A stretch of 64,000 nt of DNA from Daphnia pulex. Taxonomy: Eukaryota; Arthropoda; Branchiopoda; Diplostraca; Daphniidae. Every line of letters starts with the position of its first letter. The stretch's first letter is position 1. The notes beneath the pieces are model-generated. The model searched no databases. It was not told the origin of the DNA and was given only the letters and a program-made list of their open reading frames with translations. Shown here piece by piece: positions 31,346 through 43,927 of this stretch. Position numbers and translations under genes: made by a program. The DNA is taken from NCBI RefSeq assembly GCF_021134715.1, contig NC_060025.1:930001-994000 (forward strand), written 5' to 3'.

Positions 31346-33426
31346 TCAATAAGATGCTATTTCCAGACGATAACTTTGCAAAAGATAACATACCTCATCT
31401 TGACGTTTAACATATTGAGGAATAGCTAACTTATAATACACTCCCGACTGCGATTCCATGGTCAACCATGACAACCAGAAAGGGTAATAGACATGGATTC
31501 TATTGGCGAAAACGGGCATCCAAGTCTGAAACACATTCCGGGTTTGGTAATTAAATTTTTTAAAAGGTGCGTTAGTTTCTGTATACCGTAGTCGACCAAA
31601 TAATCAACTGATTGCCGTCTTCGTCGCCTACTAATGATGCCAGCAACCGGCCGTCTGGTGAAAACGAGAGGGAATCAATCACTATTTCGTTTTCTGGGCC
31701 AAAATTAAGAATTCGATGCCTCGATTGTTCACTTTTCGTCAGCGGACTCCAAATCGCAATAGATCCGTCTTCTAATCCACTAAATGTAAAAAAAAAAAAG
31801 AAATCATTATTTTCTGAATCATTAGAATTTGAAATTGACAGTAGAACTACTTGAAAATGTCCATTCTTAATAGTAGGCATTTTTCCATTTGTTTGACGAT
31901 TAACATAGACAAATACGTAGCAGATTAACTGACACAAGAAAATTGTTTACCATGCCAAACTGAAGTTTTCTGGCAATTCGCTATCGTTGTCTGATTTCCC
32001 ACTCCGGGGTATTAACATCGCAAAACATCCTAGCCAACAACCTGAACTTCACTCGAAACTATGGATTGGCTGGTCACTTGCCATGACCCAGATCTAAAAA
32101 GGAATAAATCAAATTTAGGCAAACATTCGATAAATTCACATCTGATTTACAGTTGGATGAAACCAATTTAAGGACCTTGATCGATCCGTCCCTCGAACAT
32201 GTTGCCAAATGTTTCGTCTTGTCACTCCATTGTATGCCACCCCACGTCACACCTGACTTTGAATATCGAAATTAACCGTTTTAAAAAATCTAATTCAATT
32301 AAATGTTTTGGGCGTTTTAACTTACATCGTGTTGTAGTCGCTGGACTACTCGGGTTTTCGCTGTTGGTTGGCCTTCGTCTATTTCGTAAATCTCAATCAA
32401 TCCCGATTCAAATGACAAGGCGATTTGAGATTCAGAGATCCACGCGACTCCCCTTATCTCGATCTCATATTCAAATTCGTAGAACAGATTTCTTTCACTG
32501 GACGAATTCCACAAAAGCAGCTTCTTTTCGTACTGTAAACAAGAAAAAAAGAACAAACTGTAAAACATTTTTAGTATTTTCTTTATAGGCATATCCAGTA
32601 GCCTGCTATGAGGACTTAAGTCACAGGAAATCTGTGTTTCTATAGGACAAGCAAATTGTTTTTTGACTGCCCTGTGATGGACGAAGTTGGCAATTTGAAA
32701 ACACAGTAACACGAAATGGGCATGTCCGGAGGATGTAAAAGGAGTTGGCTAGTGGTACCCATTGTACATGTTTTTTTCAGTCAATCGATCAATGATGGGA
32801 GAGAAAAACAGAAACATTTGACTCACAATATTCCGAGTTGACAATACGTCATGCCTGAATGGATTCCACTGGATGTTTCCAATCACTGAATGAGCTGTGT
32901 GTTTCCTTGCTTCAAAAAGAATTGCGCCTTCCGGATAACTCCACACGACAACTCCACCAGCATCGTCACCGGCTGCCAGTAGAGTTCCATCAACCTGACA
33001 AACAAAAAGCGAAACATTATTTCAATTTGTTTTCAGTATTTTTGAAGTGATGTCGATCAAGAATACAAAGTTAAAACATACATTCCATTCAATTGCGGCA
33101 AAATAAGTAAACTCTGTCAAAGTTTGACGTTTTCCAAGTTTCACTCGACTTTCCTGCCAATGGCTAAACGCAATGGATCCATCCGCCGCACTAAACAGGA
33201 TCACTTTTCCGTTGACCCCACAGGCAAGAACCGGTAACGTTGGATGGAAGCGACTGATGCTTCGTGGGTGATTAAGTTCCGACACCGACCTCAGACTTTC
33301 CTGAAATTGCAGTTTCCCTTTTTCCTTTAGCTCGTATTCGGTAACTTTAGATCGACCACCATCAACATAATTATCAACGCATTCTGACGGTATTTTAAAC
33401 CCCCGTAATTCTTTAGACTCAGCCAT
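31346..33426 (-). CDS. Divergent TBL1/ebi-like WD40-repeat protein
   Basis: Minus-strand exons proposed: 33426-33082, 32994-32827, 32532-32326, 32256-32164, 32093-32053, 31779-31587 and 31525-31346, about 408 residues with consistent phases. WD40 blades are visible: PVLACGVNGKVILFSAADGS; GTLLAAGDDAGGVVVWSYPE; YEKKLLLWN; GVAWISESQIALSF; THLATC-like KHLATCSRDGSIKVLKL; ASDQPIHSF; LEDGSIAIWS; FSPDGRLLAS with LIIWST. The order of ASDQPI and the surrounding blades resembles TBL1/TBL1XR1 (QDRPIKTF), co-repressor exchange factors. The N-terminal LisH and F-box-like part of that family is not visible, so the start at 33426 gives a shorter protein. The fourth and fifth exons use weak borders (GT at 32163, acceptor AAAG), and a blade seems missing between them, so the model there may be wrong or the gene partly decayed. 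Confidence 0.6.
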
Positions 33427-35106
33427 TCTCTACTACTACTCACCTTAACTACTAGCTCGATTCTTTTACCGAACGTTTGTCGTTATGACTCCCCCGGAAA
33501 TAAAGATAAAGCTTATCTTTGACAGCATTATCTTCCAACTGTCGACTCGACAAAGGAAGCTCTGGCACCTTTAAAAACTAATACAGACCCCACAGATCAA
33601 TACGGATAGCATTAATGATAGGCTAAATTTATTTCAATATGAATAGGGATATTATTGGCACAATCAAATGTGACAATAGATTTTCGGGTTTGTTTCTTCT
33701 CAATTGGGGATTTTCAAAACATTTCTTTTATTGCAAATGTTTTTAAACACAACACAAGACTATCAAAGGCAAAGATCAAACGCCATGTTGATCTATAAAA
33801 CAAAAGAGAGCTCCCACGAGGATATCGCATAGTCTTTGCGGTGGGTGTGTGCACTGAATTCATAATGCAACGCAATCATTTTGGGGTTGCTGCTGCTGCT
33901 GCTGCTGTGTATCTATTTATATGCATCCGCTGTCATGTCTCCCCCCCCTCCTTCCATTCTTTAAAATCTGTATTTTTACGACATCAGTCCGCGCCCGCAC
34001 TTTCATTTCGTATATTTCTTTGGCTGATAACTTGACGTGTTGGTTTTTTAGCTATTCAAGTAAATAATGAGTTTACACAAATTTGCCGATCCCGCCCAGG
34101 GTCCAATCAGTTCAATTACGATCCGCCGAGCTTCCGGGTGACAAAACTCATACAATTCCCGAACAAGAAAATGGCAATACTTGTATGGCGTGTTGCCTAT
34201 AGTAACATTTGTATGAATCACAATGGCTATTACAGGCAACAGAGCGAGCGAACGCGCGCCATGTGAACGTGACACGGATTGATATTGGGAAAAATATCGA
34301 CGGAAGCGCGGCGCTCTTTCACGGCGGAAGATACAACATAATGCACACACGGCGCCGACTCCTGGCATCCAGTCTTTCATCGTTTCTCGAATCGAATAGA
34401 CGTACAAAGCATCTTACCCGGACGTCGCAAGTGTTATTGCGTTACTATAAAAAGCTGAAACTGTCGAAATTCGCCGAAGTTGTTGTTACAACTTTTGAAA
34501 TGCGCGCGTCAAAGTAGGGACATCTTTTCGTCGACTTCTGCCTCGGTAAGTGCTATTTTTTCCTATCGATTTATAACATTCATTCATTTGTGCCGATTAA
34601 AAAATACTGTAGGGAAAGATCTGTTCTCCACAGGTTTCTCAAATTGGAATTACGTAAAAGAATAGATTCATTCTGACCCCGGTTCAACACTCGGACAGCT
34701 CATCTTTCTTCTTTTATGGGCACTCTCCATCATCGACGCAATAAAGGTGGACAGGGTCATCGCAATCTCGTGATAGGAAACTGCCAAGAAACGAGAAAGA
34801 AATCACAAAAACAGAAAATAGATAGTTTCCAAGAAATGACAAAAGCTATATAGCGATAATATCCTTGTCGAGATGTGATTGGATCGAGGACCCGTGGGAA
34901 TCCAAATAAATACATACAGCCGTTCACGCTGTCGGCCGTTCTTTATAGGATTCACAACACAACCCAAAAAATTCAGCGGATGTGTTGGACATATTACAGA
35001 CCTGTCAGAGACTTCAAATGATTTCAACTTCATGTTACATGTTCCAATTTATTTAGAAGCTCTTTTTGGAAGCCCAAATAAGAAAGAGGACATCAAAAGC
35101 TCAGCT
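33427..35106. other. Divergent spacer between the WD40 gene and the first receptor gene
   Basis: It holds the upstream regions of both genes. A GCT-trinucleotide run lies at about 33890-33909. GC-richer sequence at 34110-34560 could contain 5' untranslated exons of the receptor gene (donor CGGTAAGT near 34539), but nothing is provable. No protein gene is supported. Confidence 0.35.
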
Positions 35107-37134
35107 ATGATGTTCCCGCGTGAAATATCGAACGAATCAACGGTAGTGACTTCTCATTACCAACGGCTGGAACAGGACAGCAGAGAGCTGGACAATGAGC
35201 AGCCGGACGATTACATCCCTTACGACCAGCGTTTGGAGCCGTACATTGTTCCAGTTCTCTTCGGCCTCATCTTTCTGTTGGGCGTCATCGGCAACGGTTG
35301 CCTCATTTCCATACTTTGTTGTCAGAAATCCATGCGCAACCTGCCCAACATGTTCATCTTCAATCTGGCCCTCGGCGACCTTCTCGTCCTACTGTTTACC
35401 GTTCCGTTTACTTCAACAGTCTACACGTTCGACTCGTGGCCCTACGGAGAGTTGGTCTGCAAAGCTTCCGAATTCGCCAAGGTAATCCATTATCAATGCT
35501 ATCATCCATATCTCTCGACGGTGTAATTGGCGTTGGTATTTTCCTACAGGACACGTCAGTTGGCGTTTCCGTTTTCACGCTAACGGCCCTCAGCTTTGAT
35601 CGATACACGGCCATCGTGCAACCAGTTCAATCATTTGTTAGCGGCCCCAAATCAAAACAGTCTTGCATCATCGTCAGTCTTGTCGCCATCTGGTTGGCAT
35701 CGCTCGGCTTGGCCTTGCCGGCCGCCATCTTTTCGCATTTGATGAAACTGAGCGGAGAAAAGATTCCGGAAGCCGAACGGATGTGGGACGCTAACGGGAC
35801 GATAATGGGCCCGACCCATCGAGAAATTCTCGTTTGTTATCCTTTCCCCCAAGAATTCGGCACCGTCTACCCCAAAATTATCGTTCTGGGTCGTTTTCTC
35901 ATTCACTACTGTCTACCTCTCCTCATCATTGGAACATTTTATGCCATCATGGCCCATCATCTCCTTCGAAGGTATTCGTCTTTTTCTAATTATTGACTTT
36001 TTTATTCACACATTTAGGTGTTTTATCGACGACATTAGCGTTCAGATTATTCCCGGGCATGCCACTGTGAGAACTCCTTCATCCAAACGACAGCATAGAC
36101 AACCCCCATCAGATACGTCGGCATCTAATAATGTAAAGTACATAATATACAAAATGTTCATGCGGCTTGTACGTGTAGCCATTGAATCGCAGAGTCTTGA
36201 AAGTGGATGCTGGGAAATCAGTTTTTAAATGTAAGAGCTAACAAATATTTGATGAAACCAAACAAGTTTTCTAGTTCACAAAAAAATGTAGACATAAATG
36301 TTTTGTGATTGAACGTAAAATCGATAGAAGCTCGCGAGATGCTTTTGGTATCAAGTTTTTCGAGCTCTTTTGGCAATTATTTACTAGACTGTATTAGTGT
36401 ATTACCTATCATCCTCTTCCGCCAGAATATATAAGGAAAATAATTAAATAATGACATAGAAATGCGTTGCCCCCCGACCCAATAAAATAGATTAAAGATT
36501 TCGAATTTTTCGTGAATCGTGACGCAGGCCAACGAGCCCGTCCTTTTACTCCAGTTGCCGCAGCCCAACAAGAATCGCAAATCACGTCGCAAAGTAGCCA
36601 AGATGGTGCAGGTAAAATTCGCATTATTCTCAAATCGCTTAACGAATTTCATTTCTCAATTCAACTGGATTTGTGCAGTATTTTGTGGTGTTGTTCGCCA
36701 TCTGCTTTCTACCCATGCACGTCTTCTTCCTGTGGTTCCACTTTGACGCCAACTCGCAAAACGACTACAACAATTTCTGGAACGCGTTCAGGATTTTCGG
36801 CTTCGTCTTGGCCTACATCAACTCGTGCATCAATCCCATAGCCCTCTACTTCCTCAGCACCAATTTCCGCAAACATTTCAACCGGCTATTATTTTGCGGT
36901 TGGGCGCGAAAGGGCAGCATAAGCTCGGAAAGAATCAGGAGCCGATCAGAACGTCACGGAGTCAATAACTATCCACTCAAAGAGTTTCGCGAAGAGCATC
37001 CGCCGCTAGCGTCAGAGCGGATGACGCCATCCGCCTGTTGCAATCAGCAAACGACTTGTCATCACGGGCTAGGAGGCCAGCAGAACGTCACTCACCATCC
37101 CAGCGTTCACAACGGAAACACGAAGCCAACGTAA
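35107..37134 (+). CDS. CCHamide-receptor-like GPCR (bombesin receptor family), paralogue 1
   Basis: Five exons (35107-35481, 35550-35971, 36039-36132, 36528-36611, 36679-37134) give 476 residues. This is a class A GPCR with seven membrane spans, in a sensory or endocrine plasma membrane by inference. Motifs: GNGCL in TM1, NLALGDLLVLLFTVPF in TM2, FDRYTAI (DRY at 142-144), the ECL2 cysteine in VCYPFPQEF, CFLPMHVFF in TM6, and NPIALY (377-382), the NPxxxY form shared with bombesin and CCHamide receptors, then FRKHFNRLLFC. These match the arthropod CCHamide receptors (fly CG30106/CG14593), which bind amidated gut and neural peptides and couple to Gq. An N-glycosylation site (NES) lies in the N-terminus. 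The start could be the ATG at 35107 or 35110, since the frame is open further upstream. Two paralogues with the same five-exon plan lie at 42374 and 45465. Confidence 0.9.
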
Positions 37135-38332
37135 TCGAAAGCACTATACCATAATATTTAAAGCCTTTTAAATACAGTACGATCGATAACAATTATTTTT
37201 CTAAATTCAATTAGGGGGCATTGCGTGTACATCCGTGGGCAGCCAGAAGGATCCGCATCGCAAATACCTAGCAGGCCATAAACTCATTACGTCTGCTGAT
37301 GATCTAATCACTATAGTGCATTCAGATTTAAAAATTCGGCTTCCTACGGTACGTGAGCAACAGTGTAAGATATTAAATTCGACTGAAAGATTGAACCGTC
37401 AAAATAATCCCTCAATGTCTCAAGACCAAATAATTGGTTTTATATGTATCTCACGTATCCCGACATGCGGATGTTATAGCTTTGAACTCTGCATGAATAC
37501 GTTTCTGATTTATTCTAACAAGAGTTACCGCTATAAGTTTTGGAGTCTTCAAAGAAAAAGTTGCTGGCCTAATTTCTACTGTCAGAATTAAAAAAAAAAA
37601 AAAAAAATGAGTAGGGACCAAACAACCGAGCCATCATTATGGGAAGACGAATAAGACCCTGTAACCTACAGCTACTTACAATTCAAACTCGCCGGCAATT
37701 AAAATATTAAAGATCTCAATCAGAAAATACACCGGCAAGTGGCTAAAAGGAGATTGTAGTTTTCGCATTGTGGTTGTCATTCAACACTTTCCGTCCAGCA
37801 GGTCATTTTAAAATCAAAGTTGTCTGCTATAAATTCTGAGTCTACTTATTGCTTGGCAACGTAATAAGATAAAAGTTTTCAACTTCAACCATCAAGTATT
37901 TAAATAGAAACTGAAACGCGCATTTATTTCCATGGCTTACCACGCATTGAGGCAATGAAACATTGACTTCACTTTCTACTTACGCGACGCTCTTTTTCGT
38001 TCAATTTTAAATCCGTGCAACTCAATCTTGATTTTCAATGACGCGGTAGCTACTTTGCGACGAGAGTTTGCTGAAAACCCATAAATCTATTACGACATTT
38101 CCATTGAACTAAGCTTGGCGCAGTTATATTCGTTGCCAAGGATGTGGGCGGCCTATATTATTTCGTCGGAAAGCTAAATTTAAAAACAAAGGTAAACTAT
38201 ATAAATGGGTGGTCATTTACGTATAGCCATCTTATATTTTTCTTTCATCACGAAAGGTAAATTAGCAAAATATGACGAATCCCGTTGACGAAAACTAATC
38301 GAAAACTAATGTAAGACGAATGTGAATAAAAA
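37135..38332. other. Convergent spacer between two receptor genes
   Basis: AT-rich with no supported gene. An A-run of about 17 bp lies at 37590-37607. The open stretch at 37235-37591 has no recognisable features and is probably chance. Confidence 0.4.
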
Positions 38333-39666
38333 TCAATTGGCATTCACTTCTGCATGGAAAGCGCATCCATTTTTCACTTTCCACGCAAAATGACGAAGGG
38401 CTCGCCAGAATTTAGAGCTGGAGCACATGTACATCACGGGATTGTAAATAGTGTGGAGTAGGAAGGCGTCGCGCAAGTAGGACATGATTAGACCCAGGAT
38501 GGTGCAGTCACCCCTGAGCTGGACGCACCAGTAAATAGCAATCGACGTGCAAGATATGGGAAAAGTGCAAAGCCAAAACGGAAGGACATTGATGGACATG
38601 TTGATTGTGGTCTGGAGTTCGAGTCGGCTGACTTTCGAGCGACCCTGCATCCAGGGGAAGAAGCAGTTGGTGTCGACGCGATCAAAAGACGGCGGTAATT
38701 GGGAATCGTCTTCCCGGTGGTGATCAATTTTATCGTTCACTTTCAACCGGTGCGGGTTATTTTCTTGTGGCAATGTTACCGAAACTCCTCGAGCTGTCAT
38801 CAGGTCACCGCGTACGTTTGCTACAAGTAACAAAACGACTATATCAATTGAATCAATTCATTTCGATGAATAATCTTTATAGCTAAACTTTATTTTTGAT
38901 TGGAAAGGTATTGTCGAATGCGTTAACCAAAAGATAACAAATTACCAGAGTTGAGGTCAGCCGGCGGATGGACTGAAGAATGATTAACGAATCTGAGCGT
39001 GATGGGCGGTTGTTGGCGACGTTTCGGAAAATGCTGGCGGATTATTGCCCTGGATTTCACGAAGGTGGTGACGTGGAGAACGACGCAAACCATTCCCAAA
39101 ATGGAATTCCAGATAAAAACCCAGTGCATTTGAGACAAATTGATTGTGCAACTATTGACGGATCTGGAGCCCGTCCAAAACGGGCTGGTAATGATGGCAA
39201 ACGTCAAAGTCGAGGTGCTCAAGAGTAGCAGGACGACGGCTCGGTTGGTGACACTGCGTTTGTACTTTTCGTAAAAAGCGATGGCCAAGTAACGATCGAG
39301 AGCGGCCAGTGAAAGGAAGAGCAACAGGATCGAGTAGTCGGTGAAAGCCAAGAAAACGTTGAATCGGCAAGCCAATCGATCGTGATTGACAATGACGCCC
39401 AGTTCCAGGACACACTGAGATAGAAAAAGACAATCGACCAACGACACTGCAGCCCAGAAAATGTGACGCGGATAGCGCAATTGTCTCGAGCAGCTCACCA
39501 CGAGAAAAACGACGCAATTCAACACCATCCCGACGCCAACGACACAGAGCCGGAAGACAATTTGAGTGACTGTGAGAGACAGCGCCATGATTGGCACATC
39601 AAAGTAATTCGGGGCGGATGAAGACACGACATCGCCGTTGGCCGCAGTAGAATTGGTTTCATTCAT
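38333..39666 (-). CDS. Orphan class A (rhodopsin-like) GPCR
   Basis: Two minus-strand exons (39666-38946 and 38820-38333; phase 1 at the border) give about 402 residues. The ATG at 39666 is chosen because the open frame further upstream has no ATG. The N-terminus carries glycosylation sites (NETNST). Seven membrane spans are visible: TM1 LCVVGVGMVLNCVVFLVV, TM2 AAVSLVDCLFLSQCVLELG, TM3 ending LAALDRYLAIAF (DRY at LDRYLA), TM4 AVVLLLLSTSTLTFAIIT, TM5 VFIWNSILGMVCVVLHV, a long third intracellular loop of about 100 residues, TM6 LPFWLCTFPIS, TM7 with NPVMYM (NPxxY). It is not close to the CCHamide-type neighbours. The ligand is unknown, and it could be a crustacean-specific amine- or peptide-receptor lineage. 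Confidence 0.85.
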
Positions 39667-40239
39667 TCCCAGCCAACTTGACAAGTCTAAGTCACACAAA
39701 CCCGCACAAACCAGAATACAGCAGTCAATATAAGTGTAGACGGGCGTTTTGGGCGTTATGTAATTTTCCGCATGCGCAACAAAATGTTGTAGCCTGTTGT
39801 ATATGGCTCAGTCTACATGGATTTCTGCTGCAATAATATTACATTTTTACGCGCCACTCAAAGCAACAGACGGTGATCAATTTAGTTGTGATGGTTATAG
39901 CTATTCTGGAACGTCAATGGGCTGAATTAGTACTTGGGAAATAACAGCAATTTACAAGTTCGTTGTATCGCACTAGACAATTTATTGGACGCCGACGAAA
40001 ACGTATTTGATCAATAGCAATTTCGTTTTGAGGTATCCTGCTGCTCTCAAACAAGGGACAACAATGTACAGACCAAATAATAACCACCCCAGCTCTCTGA
40101 ATTCTCAAACTGAACCCTAACGACATCAACAACAACCTCAAGTAATAAAAAACATGAACTATTGCATAACATTTCGATGTTAAAACAATTAAATTTAACA
40201 CAGTAGCTCGGTTGCTAACTTGGTCTCCTATTTTAAAAA
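39667..40239. other. Upstream region of the orphan receptor
   Basis: An acceptor-like TGTGACTTAG on the minus strand (about 39690) may join a 5' untranslated exon. No other feature is seen up to the dispersed repeat. Confidence 0.35.
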
Positions 40240-41700
40240 CAAATGAGGAGAGGCCGGTGTATCGGCAGATCCTTCTTGGTCAAAAAATTGTCTTGTTGCA
40301 CTTGAAGTGTTAAAATTTCAAATATTTTCGAATGTGATTGTTTACCCACAGAAAAAGTTGTGAGCTAGAAAACAAAACAGGCCTGATCTGCAGTCTTTCA
40401 ACAAATGAGTTATTTAGTGAAGTTTGACTGAGAAAAAAACAAAAACGGAAAGAGAAAACAGTTGCAGTCAACCGCCTAGCTCAGGAATAAACATACTCCG
40501 TGACTACGTAACGATTTATGATCAACGCCACCCAAAATTGTCAAAAAGGAAGAGTAGAGAACAATTGTGTCCTACCTTTATGCCTGGGAAATACAGCCAG
40601 GCATCTACAGTTGCTCCATCCATCCGCTGAAGAGTTGACTTATACACCAGACGGGATAGGGACAAAGGGTGTCCTCGTGAATACACCCACATTCACATGG
40701 GCGTACACGAAGACATTTAAAGAAAAGGGGGAAGAAGAGATCCATAACTCGCTCGACATCCTCGGTAGTTTCGCCAGTGCAATGGGATGCTCTTTATCTA
40801 AATAGAAATAGAAAATGGGTTACGAAAAAAATTTGACAGAAACAATTAACAAGTCAGGAAAAGTTGAAAATGAGACACTGGGTAAACCCTAATTTTTAAT
40901 AAATGGGAGAATTCAAGGATTACATGTAATAAACTGAATTGATGCAGGTAATGCAGCATTAAAATATCTAGCAGGTCATGCAGGAATAGTATTATCGAAA
41001 ATCATTACCCAAAGCGATGATGAAATATGAAATGGTGAGTGACAGGGGAGACAACAGATAGACTGATGGCAGAAAAGCACAAGCAGAACTTGCATATCTT
41101 GTTGTTACGATGGCTGGCTCTGGCCTCCAAAAGAAAAAGGTTACATAGTGCAAACTGCCATGCATTGATTTGACAGGGGACTTGCAGGTGCTAGACAGGA
41201 ACTAAAATTTCACAAATTTAGAACAGGTTTAACTTTACTATTTAAGAGCTCTCCCAAAATCATTGCATTTCTATTTTAGTTTTATTTACCCGCCAAAAAG
41301 TATTGGGCGTAGAGCGTGGAGAGCCACGACACCAGACACATCACACCAGTTCATTCACACAACGATCACATTTTCGTAATTTAATTTGTTCTTGATTTTT
41401 TTCATTTTTTTCATTACTATTTCGTGCAGCCACGTATGTTTAAAAAGAGTGATCGTTCTCTTTATAATCTCACTCAAACTTTGTGGGTACAAGTTTCGTG
41501 ATCTCAAAACTAAACGAAGAGCAGACGAACCTTGTCCAATTTTCTTCTAATCAGCATGCCTACGATTACGATATCGATAGAAATAAAAAATGAAAACAAA
41601 TCAAACTTCCCCTTCAAAATCGAATTTTAAATATGGATGAAACCCGCAGAAAGACCGAAAACCCGCCTTAATAATACCTCAGGACCCTCTCAATAAACTA
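40240..41700 (+). repeat. Dispersed repeat, copy 2 (unclassified element)
   Basis: It aligns with 8575-10130 and with the reverse complement of 20640-22005. Anchors are at 40285 (ttggtcaaaaaattgtct), 40378 (ggcctgatctgcagtc), about 40580 (tgcctgggaaatac), 40877 (tgagacactgggtaaaccct), about 41089 (cttgcatatctt), 41543 (cttctaatcagcatg) and 41572 (gatatcgatagaaat). It is broken and looks old. It lies between the orphan receptor and the second CCHamide-type receptor. No LTRs or terminal inverted repeats are seen. Confidence 0.75.
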
Positions 41701-42373
41701 ATGACGACTGACCGAAGAAAAGTGATCCAGAAGAGCCAGATGTCTAGCAGCCGTTTATACACACTCCGTCCATCACAGCAGCAGTGCGGAAATCACATTA
41801 GTCACAGTTATGAACGCAGAGCAAAGAAACACATCCTGAACACTGGCCACCGCAAGACAGACTGAAATGTATTACATCAATTTTTCTGGTAAATCCAACG
41901 ATCTCTTGGTTAAGGGTAAGAGTTATTACGCAATAAATGGAGGGAGAGTCAGAGAAAGTAAAAAAAGTGACAAAAAGAAAATTGATAAGGAAAGGGTTAG
42001 AAAAATCATTAGGAACGAATCAAAACCAGTACGGAAAATGTAAATGATTTAGGTGACGGATCCTCTGGAAACTAAACATTTATTAACACAATCAAAGAAA
42101 ACTTTGTTGCTATTTCGTCACTATTGAGGGGCCGGGGGCTAAACATCAAAAGTTTCATCACAATCAAAATTGTTGTCAGATTTATTGAGCTATAAATCAA
42201 ATTTTCCCGGGAAGCTAAGAAGCGAATTTCCCTGGGATAATTATTCAAATCCTCCTAAATGTTTTTTTAATTTTGTGTAATGCTATTAGAGGGAGGAGGG
42301 GGGGGGGGAATTGACATCGTCTAAAATTCCGAGTTGGTCAAGAATTTACTGTCCACGCAATGCACGGATGAAC
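41701..42373. other. 3' flank of receptor paralogue 2
   Basis: AT-rich, with a G-run near 42296-42309 just past the receptor's stop. Nothing else is supported. Confidence 0.4.
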
Positions 42374-43927
42374 CTAGACTGTCGGCTCGAAAGACGGACG
42401 TGATTGCTGCCGGTGGTGAATGAATTCATTGAGCGGATAGTTGTCTTGACGAACTTCAGAGCGGGACCTTAGCGCACTTCTCCCGTCGGAGGTGATGCTG
42501 TCGCTTCCACAGCAGCCACAAAATAATAGCCGGTTGAAATGCTTGCGGAAATTGGTGCTGATGAAGTAGAGGGCTATGGGATTGATGCACGAGTTGATGT
42601 AGGCCAAGACGAAGCCGAAAATCCTGAACGCGTGCCAGTACTGGTTGTACCTCGTCTTGGATCTCGGGTCAAAGTGAAACCACAAAGAGTAGACGTGAAT
42701 CGGCAGGAAACAGATGGCGAACAAGCCCACAAAACACTGCGATGAGCAAAAAGATGTAAAATTATTAATTCTCAAAAATAGAATGAATGAATAATGACGA
42801 CATATATACTTGCACCATCACGGCCACTTTGCGACGGGATTCTTGATTATTATTAGCCTGAAAAGGAAACCAGAAAATCACGTCAATTGGTAAATCGATT
42901 AAATTATCCGGTCGAGTACATTGTTTGACGAATTATCTGGCGGACATGAACGACGGTTAATCGAGGCAGCGGTCAGTGTCGCTTGGCCAGGAATAATCCC
43001 GGCGCTATAATAACGTCAGACAAAAATAAAAGAAATAAATCACTTTGACCAATCAAGTTTGAAAAATTACGTTTTCACCTGCGCTTGAGATGACGGGCCA
43101 CGATTGTGTATAACGTGCTGATGACGAGTAGCGGAATAAAGTAGTGAAATAAGAATCTGCCCAGAATGACAATTTGAGCGTAAACGGGACCGAATTCACC
43201 AGGAAAGGGATAACAAACGTGAAATTCATTGAAATAGCTGGGCTCTAAAGTCCTGTTGGCCTCGTCGCTCATCAGCAATAATTCCGTGTGCGACTGCAAG
43301 CTTCTGTTAGAAGTCCACTCGCCGGTTTTGTTCACCCAAATGAATAAAATATGCGAAAATGAAGCGGCCGGTAAGGCCAAGCCGAGCGATACCAACCAGA
43401 TGACGGCAAGAGTGATGATGATGCACTGCTTGGATTTGGGGCCAGCCACGTACGACTGGACGGGATTGACGATCGCATTGTACCGGTCGAAACTGAGGGC
43501 CGTTAGCGTGAAAACGGAAACGCCCACCGAAGTATCCTGTGATAAGAAAATCAACGCCAATTACGCACCGTCAAGAAATGGATGACATTGATTGGAATAC
43601 CTTGGCAAACTCGGAAGCTTTGCAGACCAACTCGCCAAATGGCCACGAATCAAACATGTAAATTGAAGTCGTGAACGGGACGGCAAAGAGGAGCACGAAA
43701 AGGTCACCGAGGGCCAGATTGAACACGAATAAGTTGGGCAGGTTGCGCATGGATTTGTAGCGGCAGATGATGAACATGAGGCCGCCATTGCCGACGACTC
43801 CCGACACGAAGATGAGGCCGAAGAAAACGGGAACAATGTACGGCTCGAGTAGTAGGACGTCCTTTTGATCAATCTTTGATGAATTGGATGCTGATGCGTT
43901 GATGGTTATCCCATCCAGTAGCAACAT
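42374..43927 (-). CDS. CCHamide-receptor-like GPCR, paralogue 2
   Basis: Minus-strand exons 43927-43601, 43536-43079, 43004-42920, 42857-42810 and 42736-42374 give 426 residues. The ATG at 43927 (MLLLDGITINASASNSS, two N-glycosylation sites) is the first in frame. Motifs match the family: GNGGLMF, NLALGDLFVLLFAVPF, FDRYNAI, CYPFPGEFG, ESRRKVAVMVQ at the foot of TM6, CFLPIHVYSLWF, NPIALY and FRKHFNRLLFC. It is predicted to be a peptide receptor coupling through Gq, by analogy with fly CCHamide receptors. The intron positions and phases are the same as in paralogues 1 and 3. The C-terminal tail is short and lacks the His/Asn-rich end of paralogue 1. Confidence 0.9.

Noticed and set aside
34048-34407. 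Minus-strand 119-codon open frame
   Set aside because: No domain, no signal peptide, no splice partners, and it lies in GC-richer upstream sequence of a receptor gene where chance frames are expected.
39667-39699. Eleven extra residues at the start of the orphan receptor
   Set aside because: That extension begins with TTG, not ATG. An acceptor-like site suggests it is partly untranslated sequence.
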